Shown here in pieces: positions 1 through 5,925 of a DNA stretch of 8,904 nucleotides. Every line of letters starts with the position of its first letter. Within the stretch, counting starts at the first letter, position 1. This DNA comes from Actinomycetes bacterium. GTDB lineage: Bacteria > Actinomycetota > Actinomycetes > Mycobacteriales > Micromonosporaceae. The position numbers were made by a program, and so were the translations under genes. Location: the NCBI GenBank assembly GCA_021793335.1, contig JAJYSW010000128.1, positions 1-8,904 of the forward strand, in the 5' to 3' direction. A model generated the notes under the pieces. The model was given only the letters and a program-made list of their open reading frames with translations, was not told the origin of the DNA and made no database searches.

Positions 1-8
1 GAGGGTAT

Positions 9-46
9 GAGTACGGGCCCCGCGGTGCTCCGCGGGGCCCGTGCTC
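9..46. terminator. Strong GC hairpin downstream of the sugar operon
   Basis: A perfect 13-bp inverted repeat (arms 13-25 and 30-42, loop TGCT) extends by four more pairs to 9-46, one of them a T-G wobble at 12/43. The wobble pairs only in plus-strand RNA and becomes an A-C mismatch in minus-strand RNA. No U-tract follows on either strand, which is common for actinobacterial terminators. It could end the minus-strand sugar operon, end a plus-strand gene just outside the window, or do both. Confidence 0.6.
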
Positions 47-105
47 GTGTCCGGTCCACTCGGTGTCGGCGCCGTCCGGCTCGGCCGTCCCGCTCATCCG
101 GTGCG

Positions 106-145
106 CCGGTCTCGGTGGCGCGGTCGACCGCTCCGCCGAGACCGG
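106..145. terminator. Long imperfect hairpin just after the permease stop
   Basis: Arms 106-123 and 128-145 close on a TCGA loop. Ten outer pairs are perfect (106-115 with 136-145). A T-G wobble at 116/135 and one mismatch at 119/132 follow, then four G-C pairs. It begins 26 bases past the permease stop codon, so on the minus strand it is well placed as a terminator or 3'-end stabiliser. No U-tract is present. Together with the hairpin at 9-46 it forms a tandem pair. Confidence 0.55.
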
Positions 146-170
146 GCCGTTCGGTACTCGAAGCGTCCGG

Positions 171-1490
171 TCAGCCGGTTCCGACCGATTCGGGCTCCTC
201 GTCCTTGGAGTCATCACCGGCCGGGCCCGAGTCGTCCGGTCCCCGGTTCTTTCGCTTGGCTTCGCCGGAGCCGCCCGGAGCGATGCCCACGATCGGTCCG
301 GCGGAGGCGCGCTTCTTGTTCCACACGTCGAAGAACACCGCCGCGAGCACGACGAGGCCGAGGACGACCTGGACGGTGTCGGTAGCGACGCCCAGGACGC
401 GCATGCCCTGGTTCATCACACCCATGACCAGGCCGCCGATGACGGCGCCGATGATGGTGCCGACGCCGCCGGCCATCGAGGCGCCGCCGATGAACGACGA
501 GGCGATGGCGTGCAGCTCGAACATGCTGCCCGCGTCCGGCGTGGCCGCCTGGAGGCGGGCGGTCACGATGACGCCGGCCAGGCCGGCCAGCGCGCCCATG
601 TTGACGAACACCCAGAAGGACGTCTGCTTGGTCTTGACGCCCGAGAGCATCGCGGCCTTCTCGTTCCCGCCGCCGGCGTAGATGTGGCGGCCGAACACGG
701 TGCGGTTGGCGATGAACGTGTAGAAGATGACCAGGACCAGCAGAATCCAGCCGATGAGCGGCAGACCCTTGTAGGAGTAGAAGGTGTACGCGGCGACGAG
801 GATGACGGCGGTGAGCACGACCACCTTCGACACCCATGCGGCCTGCGAGGACCCGGCGATGCCGGCCCTGGCCTGGCGGGCGCGCGAGCGCGTCTCCAGC
901 AGGACGTAGGCCACCGCGCCGAGGACGCCGATGATGAGCGTGGGCATGCGCAGATCCACACCGGCGACGGTGTAGCCCGAGGCCAGGCTGTTGTACGTGC
1001 CCGAGGTGCCGACGGTCTCGGCGCCGAGCACCTTGAGCGTCAGGCCGCGGAACAGCAGCATGCCGGCCAGGGTCACGATGAACGCCGGTATTCGCACGTA
1101 TGCGATCCAGAAGCCCTGCCATACGCCGATGAGGGCGCCGGCGCCGACGGCGACGAGCACCGCGAGGTACCAGGGCAGACCCCACTCCGATAGGGCGATC
1201 GCCGATACCGCGCCGCAGAAGGCGAGCACCGAGCCGACCGACAGGTCGATATGCCCGTTGACGATCACCAGCATCATCCCGATCGCGAGGATCAGGATGT
1301 ACGAGTTCTGCAGGATGACGTTGGTCAGGTTCCGCGGCGTGATGAAGTTCTGGTTCTGCATCACCACGTCGAGGACCTGGAACAGCAGCATGATCGACAC
1401 CAGGGCGATGATCATGCCGTAGGCCCGCAGGTTGATGTTGCGCACCGCCCTCAGCAGGCTCGGGCGGGCTGCGGTGGTCTTGATGGTCAT
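171..1490 (-). CDS. mmsB: Sugar ABC transporter permease (GguB/MmsB type)
   Basis: Membrane subunit of a monosaccharide ABC importer, 439 residues. Many hydrophobic segments are visible, for example about 25-42, 64-78, 86-100, 108-131, 183-198, 222-236, 245-260, 292-310, 345-358 and 372-388. The BPD_transp_2 family signature GHIDLSVGSV is at 79-88, and the cytoplasmic coupling-type stretch GGGNEKAAMLSGV is at 273-285. The protein is longer than simple RbsC-type permeases and fits the longer GguB/MmsB/XylH group. Residues 391-439 form a hydrophilic, charged, Gly/Pro/Asp/Glu-rich tail after the last membrane span, which is unusual in length. The ATG overlaps the upstream ATPase stop as ATGA, with a purine-rich GGGGGAGAAGAG stretch inside the ATPase 3' end, so translation is probably coupled. 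Family assignment is strong. The actual sugar (xylose, galactose, glucose or arabinose) is not readable. Confidence 0.93.
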   Translation of the reverse strand: MTIKTTAARPSLLRAVRNINLRAYGMIIALVSIMLLFQVLDVVMQNQNFITPRNLTNVILQNSYILILAIGMMLVIVNGHIDLSVGSVLAFCGAVSAIALSEWGLPWYLAVLVAVGAGALIGVWQGFWIAYVRIPAFIVTLAGMLLFRGLTLKVLGAETVGTSGTYNSLASGYTVAGVDLRMPTLIIGVLGAVAYVLLETRSRARQARAGIAGSSQAAWVSKVVVLTAVILVAAYTFYSYKGLPLIGWILLVLVIFYTFIANRTVFGRHIYAGGGNEKAAMLSGVKTKQTSFWVFVNMGALAGLAGVIVTARLQAATPDAGSMFELHAIASSFIGGASMAGGVGTIIGAVIGGLVMGVMNQGMRVLGVATDTVQVVLGLVVLAAVFFDVWNKKRASAGPIVGIAPGGSGEAKRKNRGPDDSGPAGDDSKDEEPESVGTG

Positions 1491-3040
1491 TGTCGTAGCT
1501 CTTCTCCCCCGCTGGCGGTCTCAAGGGTCATGAGACGCATCAGCTCTTCCTGTGTGGCGTTCTCGCGGTCGACCTGGCCGGTGATGTGCCCGGCGCTCAT
1601 CGCGTAGATGCGGTCGCACATGCCGAGCAGCTCGGGCAGTTCGGACGAGATCATCAGGACGCCTTTGCCCTGGTCGACCAGTTCGTGGATCAGCTCGTAG
1701 ATCTCGTATTTGGCGCCGACGTCGATGCCTCGGGTCGGCTCGTCGAGAATGAGCAGCTCGGGGCCGGTGAAGACCCATTTGCCGAGCACGATCTTCTGCT
1801 GGTTGCCGCCTGAGAGGTTCCCCGCGAGCTGGTACACCGAGGGGGCCTTCACGCCGAATTCGCTGCGCAGGCGTTCTGATACGGAGGTGACCTCGTGCAG
1901 GTCGACCACGCCGTTCTTGGAGACCTTGCCCATTCCCGGCAGGGTGAAGTTCTGGCGCAGGTCGTAGTCGAGGTGCAGTCCGTACTGTTTGCGGTCCTCG
2001 GTGGCGTAGGCGATGCCGGCCTTGATCGCGTCGGAGACGTTGTTGAGTCTCAGCGGGCGACCGTCGAGGGTGAGGTTCCCGGAGATGTCGCCGCCCCAGG
2101 AACGGCCGAAGACGCTCATGGCGAATTCGGTGCGCCCGGCGCCCATGAGACCCGCGAGGCCGACGATCTCGCCGCGGGCGACGGTGATCGCGGCGTTGTT
2201 GACGACGACGCGGTCGCGGTGCTCGGGGTGGTACACGGTCCAGTGGTCGACTTCGAAGAAGGTCTCGCCGATGTCGGGTGTGCGGGGCGGGTAGAGGTGC
2301 TCCAGGTCGCGGCCGACCATCGATTTGATGAGGCGTTCTTCGGTGACCTCGTCGTCGACGGCGTGGAGCGTCTCGATCGTCCGGCCGTCGCGCAGCACCG
2401 TGATCTCGTCGGCGACGGCGAGGACCTCGCCGAGCTTATGCGAGATGATGATGCAGGTGACGCCGTTCTCACGCAGCTGCTTGAGCAGCTCCAGGAGGTT
2501 CTCTGAGTCGGAGTCGTTGAGTGCCGCGGTCGGCTCGTCCAGGATGAGGAGTTTGACTTCTTTGGACAGGGCTTTGGCGATCTCGACGAGCTGCTGCTTG
2601 CCGACGCCGATCTTCTCGACGAGGGTCTGCGGGTTCTCGTGCAGGCCGACCTGGTCCATGAGGTGGGCGGCCTTGGTATTGGTGCGGTTCCAGGAGATGA
2701 TGCCGCGCCGGGTCTGCTCGTTGCCGAGGTAGATGTTCTCGGCGATCGAGAGTTCGGGCACGAGCGCGAGCTCTTGGTGGATGATGACGACGCCCGATTC
2801 CTCGGAGTCGCGGATGTTGCGGAAGCGGGCGGGCTCGCCTTCGAGTTCGATCTCGCCTTCGAAGTCGCCGTGGGCGTACACCCCCGACAGGATCTTCATG
2901 AGCGTCGACTTGCCGGCTCCGTTCTCGCCCACGAGGGCGTGGATGGAGGCCCGCTTGACCCGCATGTCGACGCCGTCGAGCGCGAGTACGCCCGGGAATC
3001 GCTTGGTGATCCCCCTCATGCGGAGGATGTCTTCAGACAT
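1487..3040 (-). CDS. mmsA: Sugar ABC transporter ATP-binding protein (two nucleotide-binding domains)
   Basis: Cytoplasmic ATPase of the importer, 517 residues, the usual size for RbsA/XylG/GguA proteins with two fused ATPase domains. Domain 1 has Walker A GENGAGKST (38-46), Q-loop Gln89, Walker B LLILDEP (164-170) and His201 of the H-loop; its signature is the degenerate VGKQQ (146-150). Domain 2 has a Walker A-like GLMGAGRTE (297-305) with Arg303 where Lys is expected, an intact signature LSGGNQQK (409-416), Walker B LLILDEPTRGID (429-440), and SSE (465-467) instead of an H-loop His. Such asymmetry is normal in this family, so one composite site is likely the active one. The N-terminus starts as relatives do; the upstream AGGA about eight bases before the ATG is a modest ribosome site. 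It follows the binding-protein gene by 108 bases. Confidence 0.95.
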   Translation of the reverse strand: MSEDILRMRGITKRFPGVLALDGVDMRVKRASIHALVGENGAGKSTLMKILSGVYAHGDFEGEIELEGEPARFRNIRDSEESGVVIIHQELALVPELSIAENIYLGNEQTRRGIISWNRTNTKAAHLMDQVGLHENPQTLVEKIGVGKQQLVEIAKALSKEVKLLILDEPTAALNDSDSENLLELLKQLRENGVTCIIISHKLGEVLAVADEITVLRDGRTIETLHAVDDEVTEERLIKSMVGRDLEHLYPPRTPDIGETFFEVDHWTVYHPEHRDRVVVNNAAITVARGEIVGLAGLMGAGRTEFAMSVFGRSWGGDISGNLTLDGRPLRLNNVSDAIKAGIAYATEDRKQYGLHLDYDLRQNFTLPGMGKVSKNGVVDLHEVTSVSERLRSEFGVKAPSVYQLAGNLSGGNQQKIVLGKWVFTGPELLILDEPTRGIDVGAKYEIYELIHELVDQGKGVLMISSELPELLGMCDRIYAMSAGHITGQVDRENATQEELMRLMTLETASGGEELRQ

Positions 3041-3087
3041 GACTGGTCCTATATGGATTCACGATGCTGCTCTGTGGAGAGGTTTCG

Positions 3088-3115
3088 GGGGCGCCCCGCC
3101 GATGCGGGGCGCCCC
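3088..3115 (-). promoter_or_regulatory. Intercistronic hairpin between binding-protein and ATPase genes
   Basis: A perfect 12-bp inverted repeat (arms GGGGCGCCCCGC at 3088-3099 and its complement at 3104-3115, loop CGAT) lies in the 108-base gap of the operon. The minus-strand transcript after it reads CGAAACC, so there is no U-tract and full termination is not implied. In ABC-importer operons such structures usually stabilise the 3' end of the binding-protein message or attenuate read-through, giving more binding protein than ATPase and permease. That role here is inference. Confidence 0.7.
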
Positions 3116-3148
3116 TTCGAAGGGTGAGTTCGCGTGCGGACCCGGCTC

Positions 3149-4237
3149 CTACTGGTCCAGGCTGGAGGCGTCGATGTACCCGGAGTCGACCACGATCTCC
3201 TGGTAGTTCTCGATGTCAACGCTCACAGGGTCCAGCAGCATCGACGGCACGACCTTGACGCCGTTGTCGTAGGTCTCGGTGTCGTTGACCTCGGGCTCCT
3301 CGCCGTTGACCAGGGCGATGACCATGTCGACGGTGGTGTCGGCGAGCTGGCGGGTGTCCTTGAAGACGGTCGCGGACTGACGGCCGTCGATGATGTACTG
3401 GATCGACTCGACCTCGGCGTCCTGTCCGGTGACGACCGGCAGCTCCTCCAGGGTGTAGCCGGCCCCCTCCAGCGAGGCGATGATGCCGCGGCTGATGCCG
3501 TCGTAGGGCGCCAGGACCGCGTCCACCTTCTCGCTGCCGTAGTGCGTCGAGAGGATGTCGTCCATGCGGGCCTGCGCGGTCGCGCCGTCCCAGCGTTCGG
3601 TCGCCACCTGCTGCAAGTCGGTCTGGCCGGAGACGACGACCAGCTTGCCCTCATCGATGTAGGGATTGAGCTGATCCATCGCGCCGTTGAAGAAGTACTT
3701 GGTGTTGTTGTCGTCCAGCGAGCCGGCGAACAGCTCGATGTTGAACGGCCCCTCGGCGTTCTCCAGGTCGAGCGCGGTGACGATGTAACCGCCCTGGAGC
3801 ACGCCCACCTGGTAGTTGTCGAACGTGGCGTAGTAGTCGACGTCATCGGTGCCCAGAATGAGCCGGTCATAGGCGATGACGGTGGTGTCCTGCTCCTTCG
3901 CCTGGGCCAGGACGCCGTTGAGCGCTTCGTTGTTGATGGCGGCGACGACCAGGATGTCCTGGCCCTGGCTCACCATGGTCTCAATCTGGCTGACCTGCGT
4001 GTCGACCTCGTCGTTGGCGTATTGAAGGGTGACTTCGTAGCCTTCGTCCTGGAAGGCCGCCTTGAGGTTGTCGCCGTCGGCGATCCAGCGTTCCGAAGTC
4101 TTCGTGGGCATGGCGATGCCGACCTTCTTGGCCTCGCCGTCACCACCGCCGTCTTCGGAGGCGCAGGCCGACGCGGTCAGCGCGACCGCCGCGGCACCGA
4201 CAGAACCGGTCAGCAAATGCCGTCGGTTGACGTTCAT
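3149..4237 (-). CDS. chvE: ChvE-type sugar-binding lipoprotein
   Basis: Solute-binding component of the sugar importer, 362 residues, periplasmic-binding-protein type 1 fold. The N-terminus carries a basic twin-arginine stretch NRRHLL (4-9), a short hydrophobic core (13-21) and a lipobox-like ASAC with Cys25 as the probable lipidated residue, followed by a Gly/Asp/Glu linker. This suggests a Tat-exported, membrane-tethered lipoprotein. Family blocks include AMPTKTSERW (42-51), YDRLI (123-127), NNTKYFFNGA (177-186), APYDGISRGI (243-252) and VTGQDAE (269-275), all as in ChvE/XylF-like proteins. AAGGAG at 4247-4252, nine bases before the ATG, supports the start. It is the first gene of the operon. 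The -3 lipobox residue is Ala rather than the preferred Leu, so lipidation is likely rather than certain. Ligand is a monosaccharide, identity unknown. Confidence 0.93.
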   Translation of the reverse strand: MNVNRRHLLTGSVGAAAVALTASACASEDGGGDGEAKKVGIAMPTKTSERWIADGDNLKAAFQDEGYEVTLQYANDEVDTQVSQIETMVSQGQDILVVAAINNEALNGVLAQAKEQDTTVIAYDRLILGTDDVDYYATFDNYQVGVLQGGYIVTALDLENAEGPFNIELFAGSLDDNNTKYFFNGAMDQLNPYIDEGKLVVVSGQTDLQQVATERWDGATAQARMDDILSTHYGSEKVDAVLAPYDGISRGIIASLEGAGYTLEELPVVTGQDAEVESIQYIIDGRQSATVFKDTRQLADTTVDMVIALVNGEEPEVNDTETYDNGVKVVPSMLLDPVSVDIENYQEIVVDSGYIDASSLDQ

Positions 4238-4246
4238 GTATGAGCA

Positions 4247-4252
4247 CTCCTT
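4247..4252 (-). promoter_or_regulatory. Ribosome-binding site of the sugar-binding protein gene
   Basis: AAGGAG on the minus strand, nine bases before the ATG at 4237. It is the strongest ribosome site in the sugar operon, in keeping with the binding protein being the most abundant subunit. Confidence 0.75.
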
Positions 4253-4309
4253 CGTACCGGGCGTTGCGGTTTCTGAGACGGCAATCGCCCTGGGGTCAAG
4301 ACCTCATCG

Positions 4310-4338
4310 ATGCTTCAACGTTTTTCCACAAGCGTCAA
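4310..4338 (-). promoter_or_regulatory. Candidate promoter of the sugar operon
   Basis: On the minus strand TTGACG (4333-4338) matches the -35 consensus at five of six bases. Seventeen bases later comes AAGCAT (4310-4315), a weak -10. The predicted start would leave a leader of roughly 65 bases before the binding-protein ATG. The 8-bp palindrome CATCGATG (4305-4312) overlaps the -10 and could be part of an operator. The surrounding bases show no wider symmetry. Assignment is by eye only. Confidence 0.35.
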
Positions 4339-4405
4339 CACCGGAAGGGTCTCGTGTCCGAATCGTTGCACTTCTCCGCCATGAAAAAGCGACACTTGAA
4401 CCCCT

Positions 4406-4450
4406 GCGGACACATCGGGCACGATGATGGCGGGGCCGCTGCCCGTCCGC
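4406..4450. repeat. Bulged inverted repeat in the divergent region
   Basis: GCGGA (4406-4410) and CGGGCA (4416-4421) pair with TGCCCG (4440-4445) and TCCGC (4446-4450). This gives an 11-bp stem interrupted by the one-sided bulge CACAT, with an 18-base loop. It could be a leader RNA structure or a chance feature of GC-rich DNA. Confidence 0.35.
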
Positions 4451-4452
4451 CC

Positions 4453-4479
4453 TGCGGCACGTCGGCGGTTCGTGCCACA
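4453..4479. promoter_or_regulatory. Operator-like dyad in the divergent region
   Basis: GGCACG (4456-4461) and CGTGCC (4471-4476) are perfect inverted arms nine bases apart. Beyond one mismatch the symmetry continues (TG at 4453-4454, CA at 4478-4479), giving eight matches in nine. The size and symmetry suit a dimeric regulator site or a small hairpin. No regulator gene lies in the window. Confidence 0.4.
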
Positions 4480-4529
4480 TCCCTTGGCCGACTACCACTC
4501 GACCGATTGGATGGGATAGCCTCACATTT

Positions 4530-4552
4530 AGTGGCAAATCACGCCAGCCACT
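4530..4552. repeat. Short inverted repeat before the kinase-like gene
   Basis: AGTGGC (4530-4535) and GCCACT (4547-4552) are perfect inverted arms with an 11-base spacer. The downstream arm ends 13 bases before the ribosome site of the kinase-like gene. A 6-bp repeat can arise by chance. Confidence 0.25.
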
Positions 4553-4565
4553 CGGATGAGCCCGC

Positions 4566-4575
4566 AAGGGGGTGA
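4566..4575 (+). promoter_or_regulatory. Ribosome-binding site of the kinase-like gene
   Basis: AAGGGGGTGA matches the ideal anti-16S complement AAGGAGGTGA at nine of ten bases. The G-run ends six bases before the ATG at 4579. This decides the start at 4579 over the in-frame ATG at 4588. Confidence 0.75.
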
Positions 4576-4578
4576 CCA

Positions 4579-5880
4579 ATGTCGAGCATGACGACCGTCG
4601 GCGCCGCCACCGTCGACCGTTTACTGCATCGCGACCCGGTATGCAGTGTTTTCAGCGGGATCGTCGCCACTGAGCCCACCAATCTCCTGTGCGTCACCGT
4701 CGCGCACGAACGCGTCGACGGCTCCCGCCGCGAAGTCTTCCTCGAATGGGCCTCGAAGCTCACCGGCCTCGCCGCCCATCCCCACCTGTCCTCGTGCAGC
4801 GCCGTCGGACTGACCGAGAACGGCCGTCCCTACCTGGCCGTCAGCGCCACCCGACGCACCCTCACCGACCTGCTCCTCGAACGGGGGCCCATGCCGGCGG
4901 GACAGGTACGCGCCCTCGGCGTGGCCTTGAGCGACGCCGTCGCCGTCTACCACCGTGCCGGCCTCATCCACGGCGCCATCCAGCCCGGTCACCTCCTCGA
5001 CGGCCCCGGCCGGATTCTCCAACTCACCGCTTACGACGTCACCGCTCCAGTCCTGGCCGCACCGCTGCCGCCGAGCCCCTACACCGCTCCCGAACACCTC
5101 GGCGCCGCCGTCGCAGGCGAAGTCGCCGCCAGCCCCGCGGGCGACGTCTACGCCCTGGCGACCGTCCTGTACGCCGCTCTGGGCGGGCGCCTGCCGTGGG
5201 TGCGCGCGGGCCGAGAAGACCCCGCCGACCCGCTCCTGCGCGCCGCACCGATCCCCCACGTACCCGGCATCGAGACCGAACTGACCGACGTCATCGGCGC
5301 CGCGCTGCACCCCGACCCGCGCCGACGCCCCACCGCCGACGCCCTCCGCGAACGGCTCACCGCCGTCGAGCTCGGCGGCGTGCGCGCTCCCGGGCCCAAG
5401 GCCGTCGCCGTGGCGGCCGGTCTGCTGCCGCGTCGGCGGCTGCGCCCGGTCACCGTCTCGGTCTCCACCGAACTCGCCCCCTACCGGCCCGGGCGCGCCC
5501 CGAGCGGTCTGCGGCCCCGGCTGCGCAAGATCGGCACCGCGTGCGCGGGCGTCGCCCTCACCGGGGCGCTGCTCGGCGGAGCCGCCTTGGCGACGTACGC
5601 GGCGACGAATCCTGCGGCGGCCTCGGTGTGCTCGGACCCGGCGACACTGGGCGGTCTGATCAGCGAACAGCTCGAAGACGCCACGGTCATCAACAGCTGG
5701 TGCGCCGGCGATGGCTTCGTGGCGGCGACGGTGCATTACCAGGGCGGCTCGGGCGGCGGCGAGTCGCCTCCGCCCGAGCGGCTCGCCTGGCGCCTCGAAG
5801 GCGAGGAGCTCACCTCGGTCACCGACTGCGCGGACACTTCCCTGCCCGACAGCATCCTCGACTTCCTCCGCTGCGACTGA
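4579..5880 (+). CDS. Membrane-anchored Ser/Thr kinase-like protein, probable pseudokinase
   Basis: A 433-residue protein with a Hanks-type kinase-like domain (about 15-262), a basic juxtamembrane stretch, one membrane span (about 320-341) and a roughly 90-residue outer domain. The C-lobe is recognisable: HGAIQPGHLL (131-140) sits where HRDxKPxNxL is expected, YTAPE (168-172) matches the APE motif, DVYALATVLYAALGG (189-203) matches subdomain IX, and HPDPRRRPTA (244-253) the final Arg motif. Catalytic residues are lost: the HRD Asp is Ala133, the catalytic-loop Lys is Gln135 and Asn is His138, and DFG is replaced by AYD (151-153). I see no Gly-rich loop and no VAIK-type Lys in the N-lobe. Phosphotransfer is therefore unlikely; a scaffold or sensor role is inferred. 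The outer domain has Cys351, 375, 417 and 432, enough for two disulfides. The gene stands alone, divergent from the sugar operon and convergent with the hydrolase. Confidence 0.85.
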   Translation: MSSMTTVGAATVDRLLHRDPVCSVFSGIVATEPTNLLCVTVAHERVDGSRREVFLEWASKLTGLAAHPHLSSCSAVGLTENGRPYLAVSATRRTLTDLLLERGPMPAGQVRALGVALSDAVAVYHRAGLIHGAIQPGHLLDGPGRILQLTAYDVTAPVLAAPLPPSPYTAPEHLGAAVAGEVAASPAGDVYALATVLYAALGGRLPWVRAGREDPADPLLRAAPIPHVPGIETELTDVIGAALHPDPRRRPTADALRERLTAVELGGVRAPGPKAVAVAAGLLPRRRLRPVTVSVSTELAPYRPGRAPSGLRPRLRKIGTACAGVALTGALLGGAALATYAATNPAAASVCSDPATLGGLISEQLEDATVINSWCAGDGFVAATVHYQGGSGGGESPPPERLAWRLEGEELTSVTDCADTSLPDSILDFLRCD

Positions 5881-5885
5881 GCGGG

Positions 5886-5925
5886 TTCGCGGCCGGGCCG
5901 CGGACACCGCTTCGTCAGCGGTCCG
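5886..5925. terminator. Hairpin pair between convergent genes
   Basis: The 34-base gap between the two stop codons holds a 7-bp stem (5886-5892 with 5898-5904, loop CCGGG, one T-G pair). Overlapping it is a second hairpin in which GGAC...CGCT (5902-5911, two-base bulge) pairs with AGCGGTCC (5917-5924), running into the hydrolase stop codon. The two share bases and are alternatives. They could serve as a bidirectional terminator; no U-tract is present. Confidence 0.45.

Larger units (their letters stand above)
4238..4578. other. Divergent intergenic regulatory region
   Basis: These 341 bases separate the divergent sugar operon and kinase-like gene. I see no credible gene in them. The part at about 4300-4400 is clearly less GC-rich than the flanking genes (for example tttttcc at 4320-4326 and gaaaaag at 4383-4389). 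It contains the candidate promoter above, the bulged repeat at 4406-4450, the dyad at 4453-4479, and the short inverted repeat 4530-4535/4547-4552. CCCTGCGG occurs twice (4402-4409 and 4450-4457). A TAGCCT at 4518-4523 could serve as a -10 for the plus-strand gene, but no good -35 accompanies it. Confidence 0.6.

Noticed and set aside
63..1193. Long plus-strand open frame opposite the permease gene
   Set aside because: It is His/Asp/Gly/Arg-rich low-complexity translation, the usual antisense shadow in GC-rich DNA, and the opposite strand encodes a clear permease.
297..2151. Arg303 in the second Walker A of the sugar ATPase as a disabling mutation
   Set aside because: The GLxGAGRTE form is normal for the second domain in RbsA/XylG/GguA-type proteins, so it is a family feature and not a defect.
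3134..4243. Long plus-strand open frame opposite the sugar-binding protein gene
   Set aside because: Val/Asp/Leu-rich shadow of the minus-strand gene; no family features and no ribosome site.
4262..4369. CGTTGC at 4262-4267 and again at 4364-4369 as paired operators
   Set aside because: A 6-base repeat at this spacing is expected by chance and neither copy has extended symmetry.
4304..4579. 91-residue minus-strand open frame in the divergent region
   Set aside because: No recognisable motif, no membrane span, no ribosome site, and base composition varies as in a regulatory region rather than a gene.
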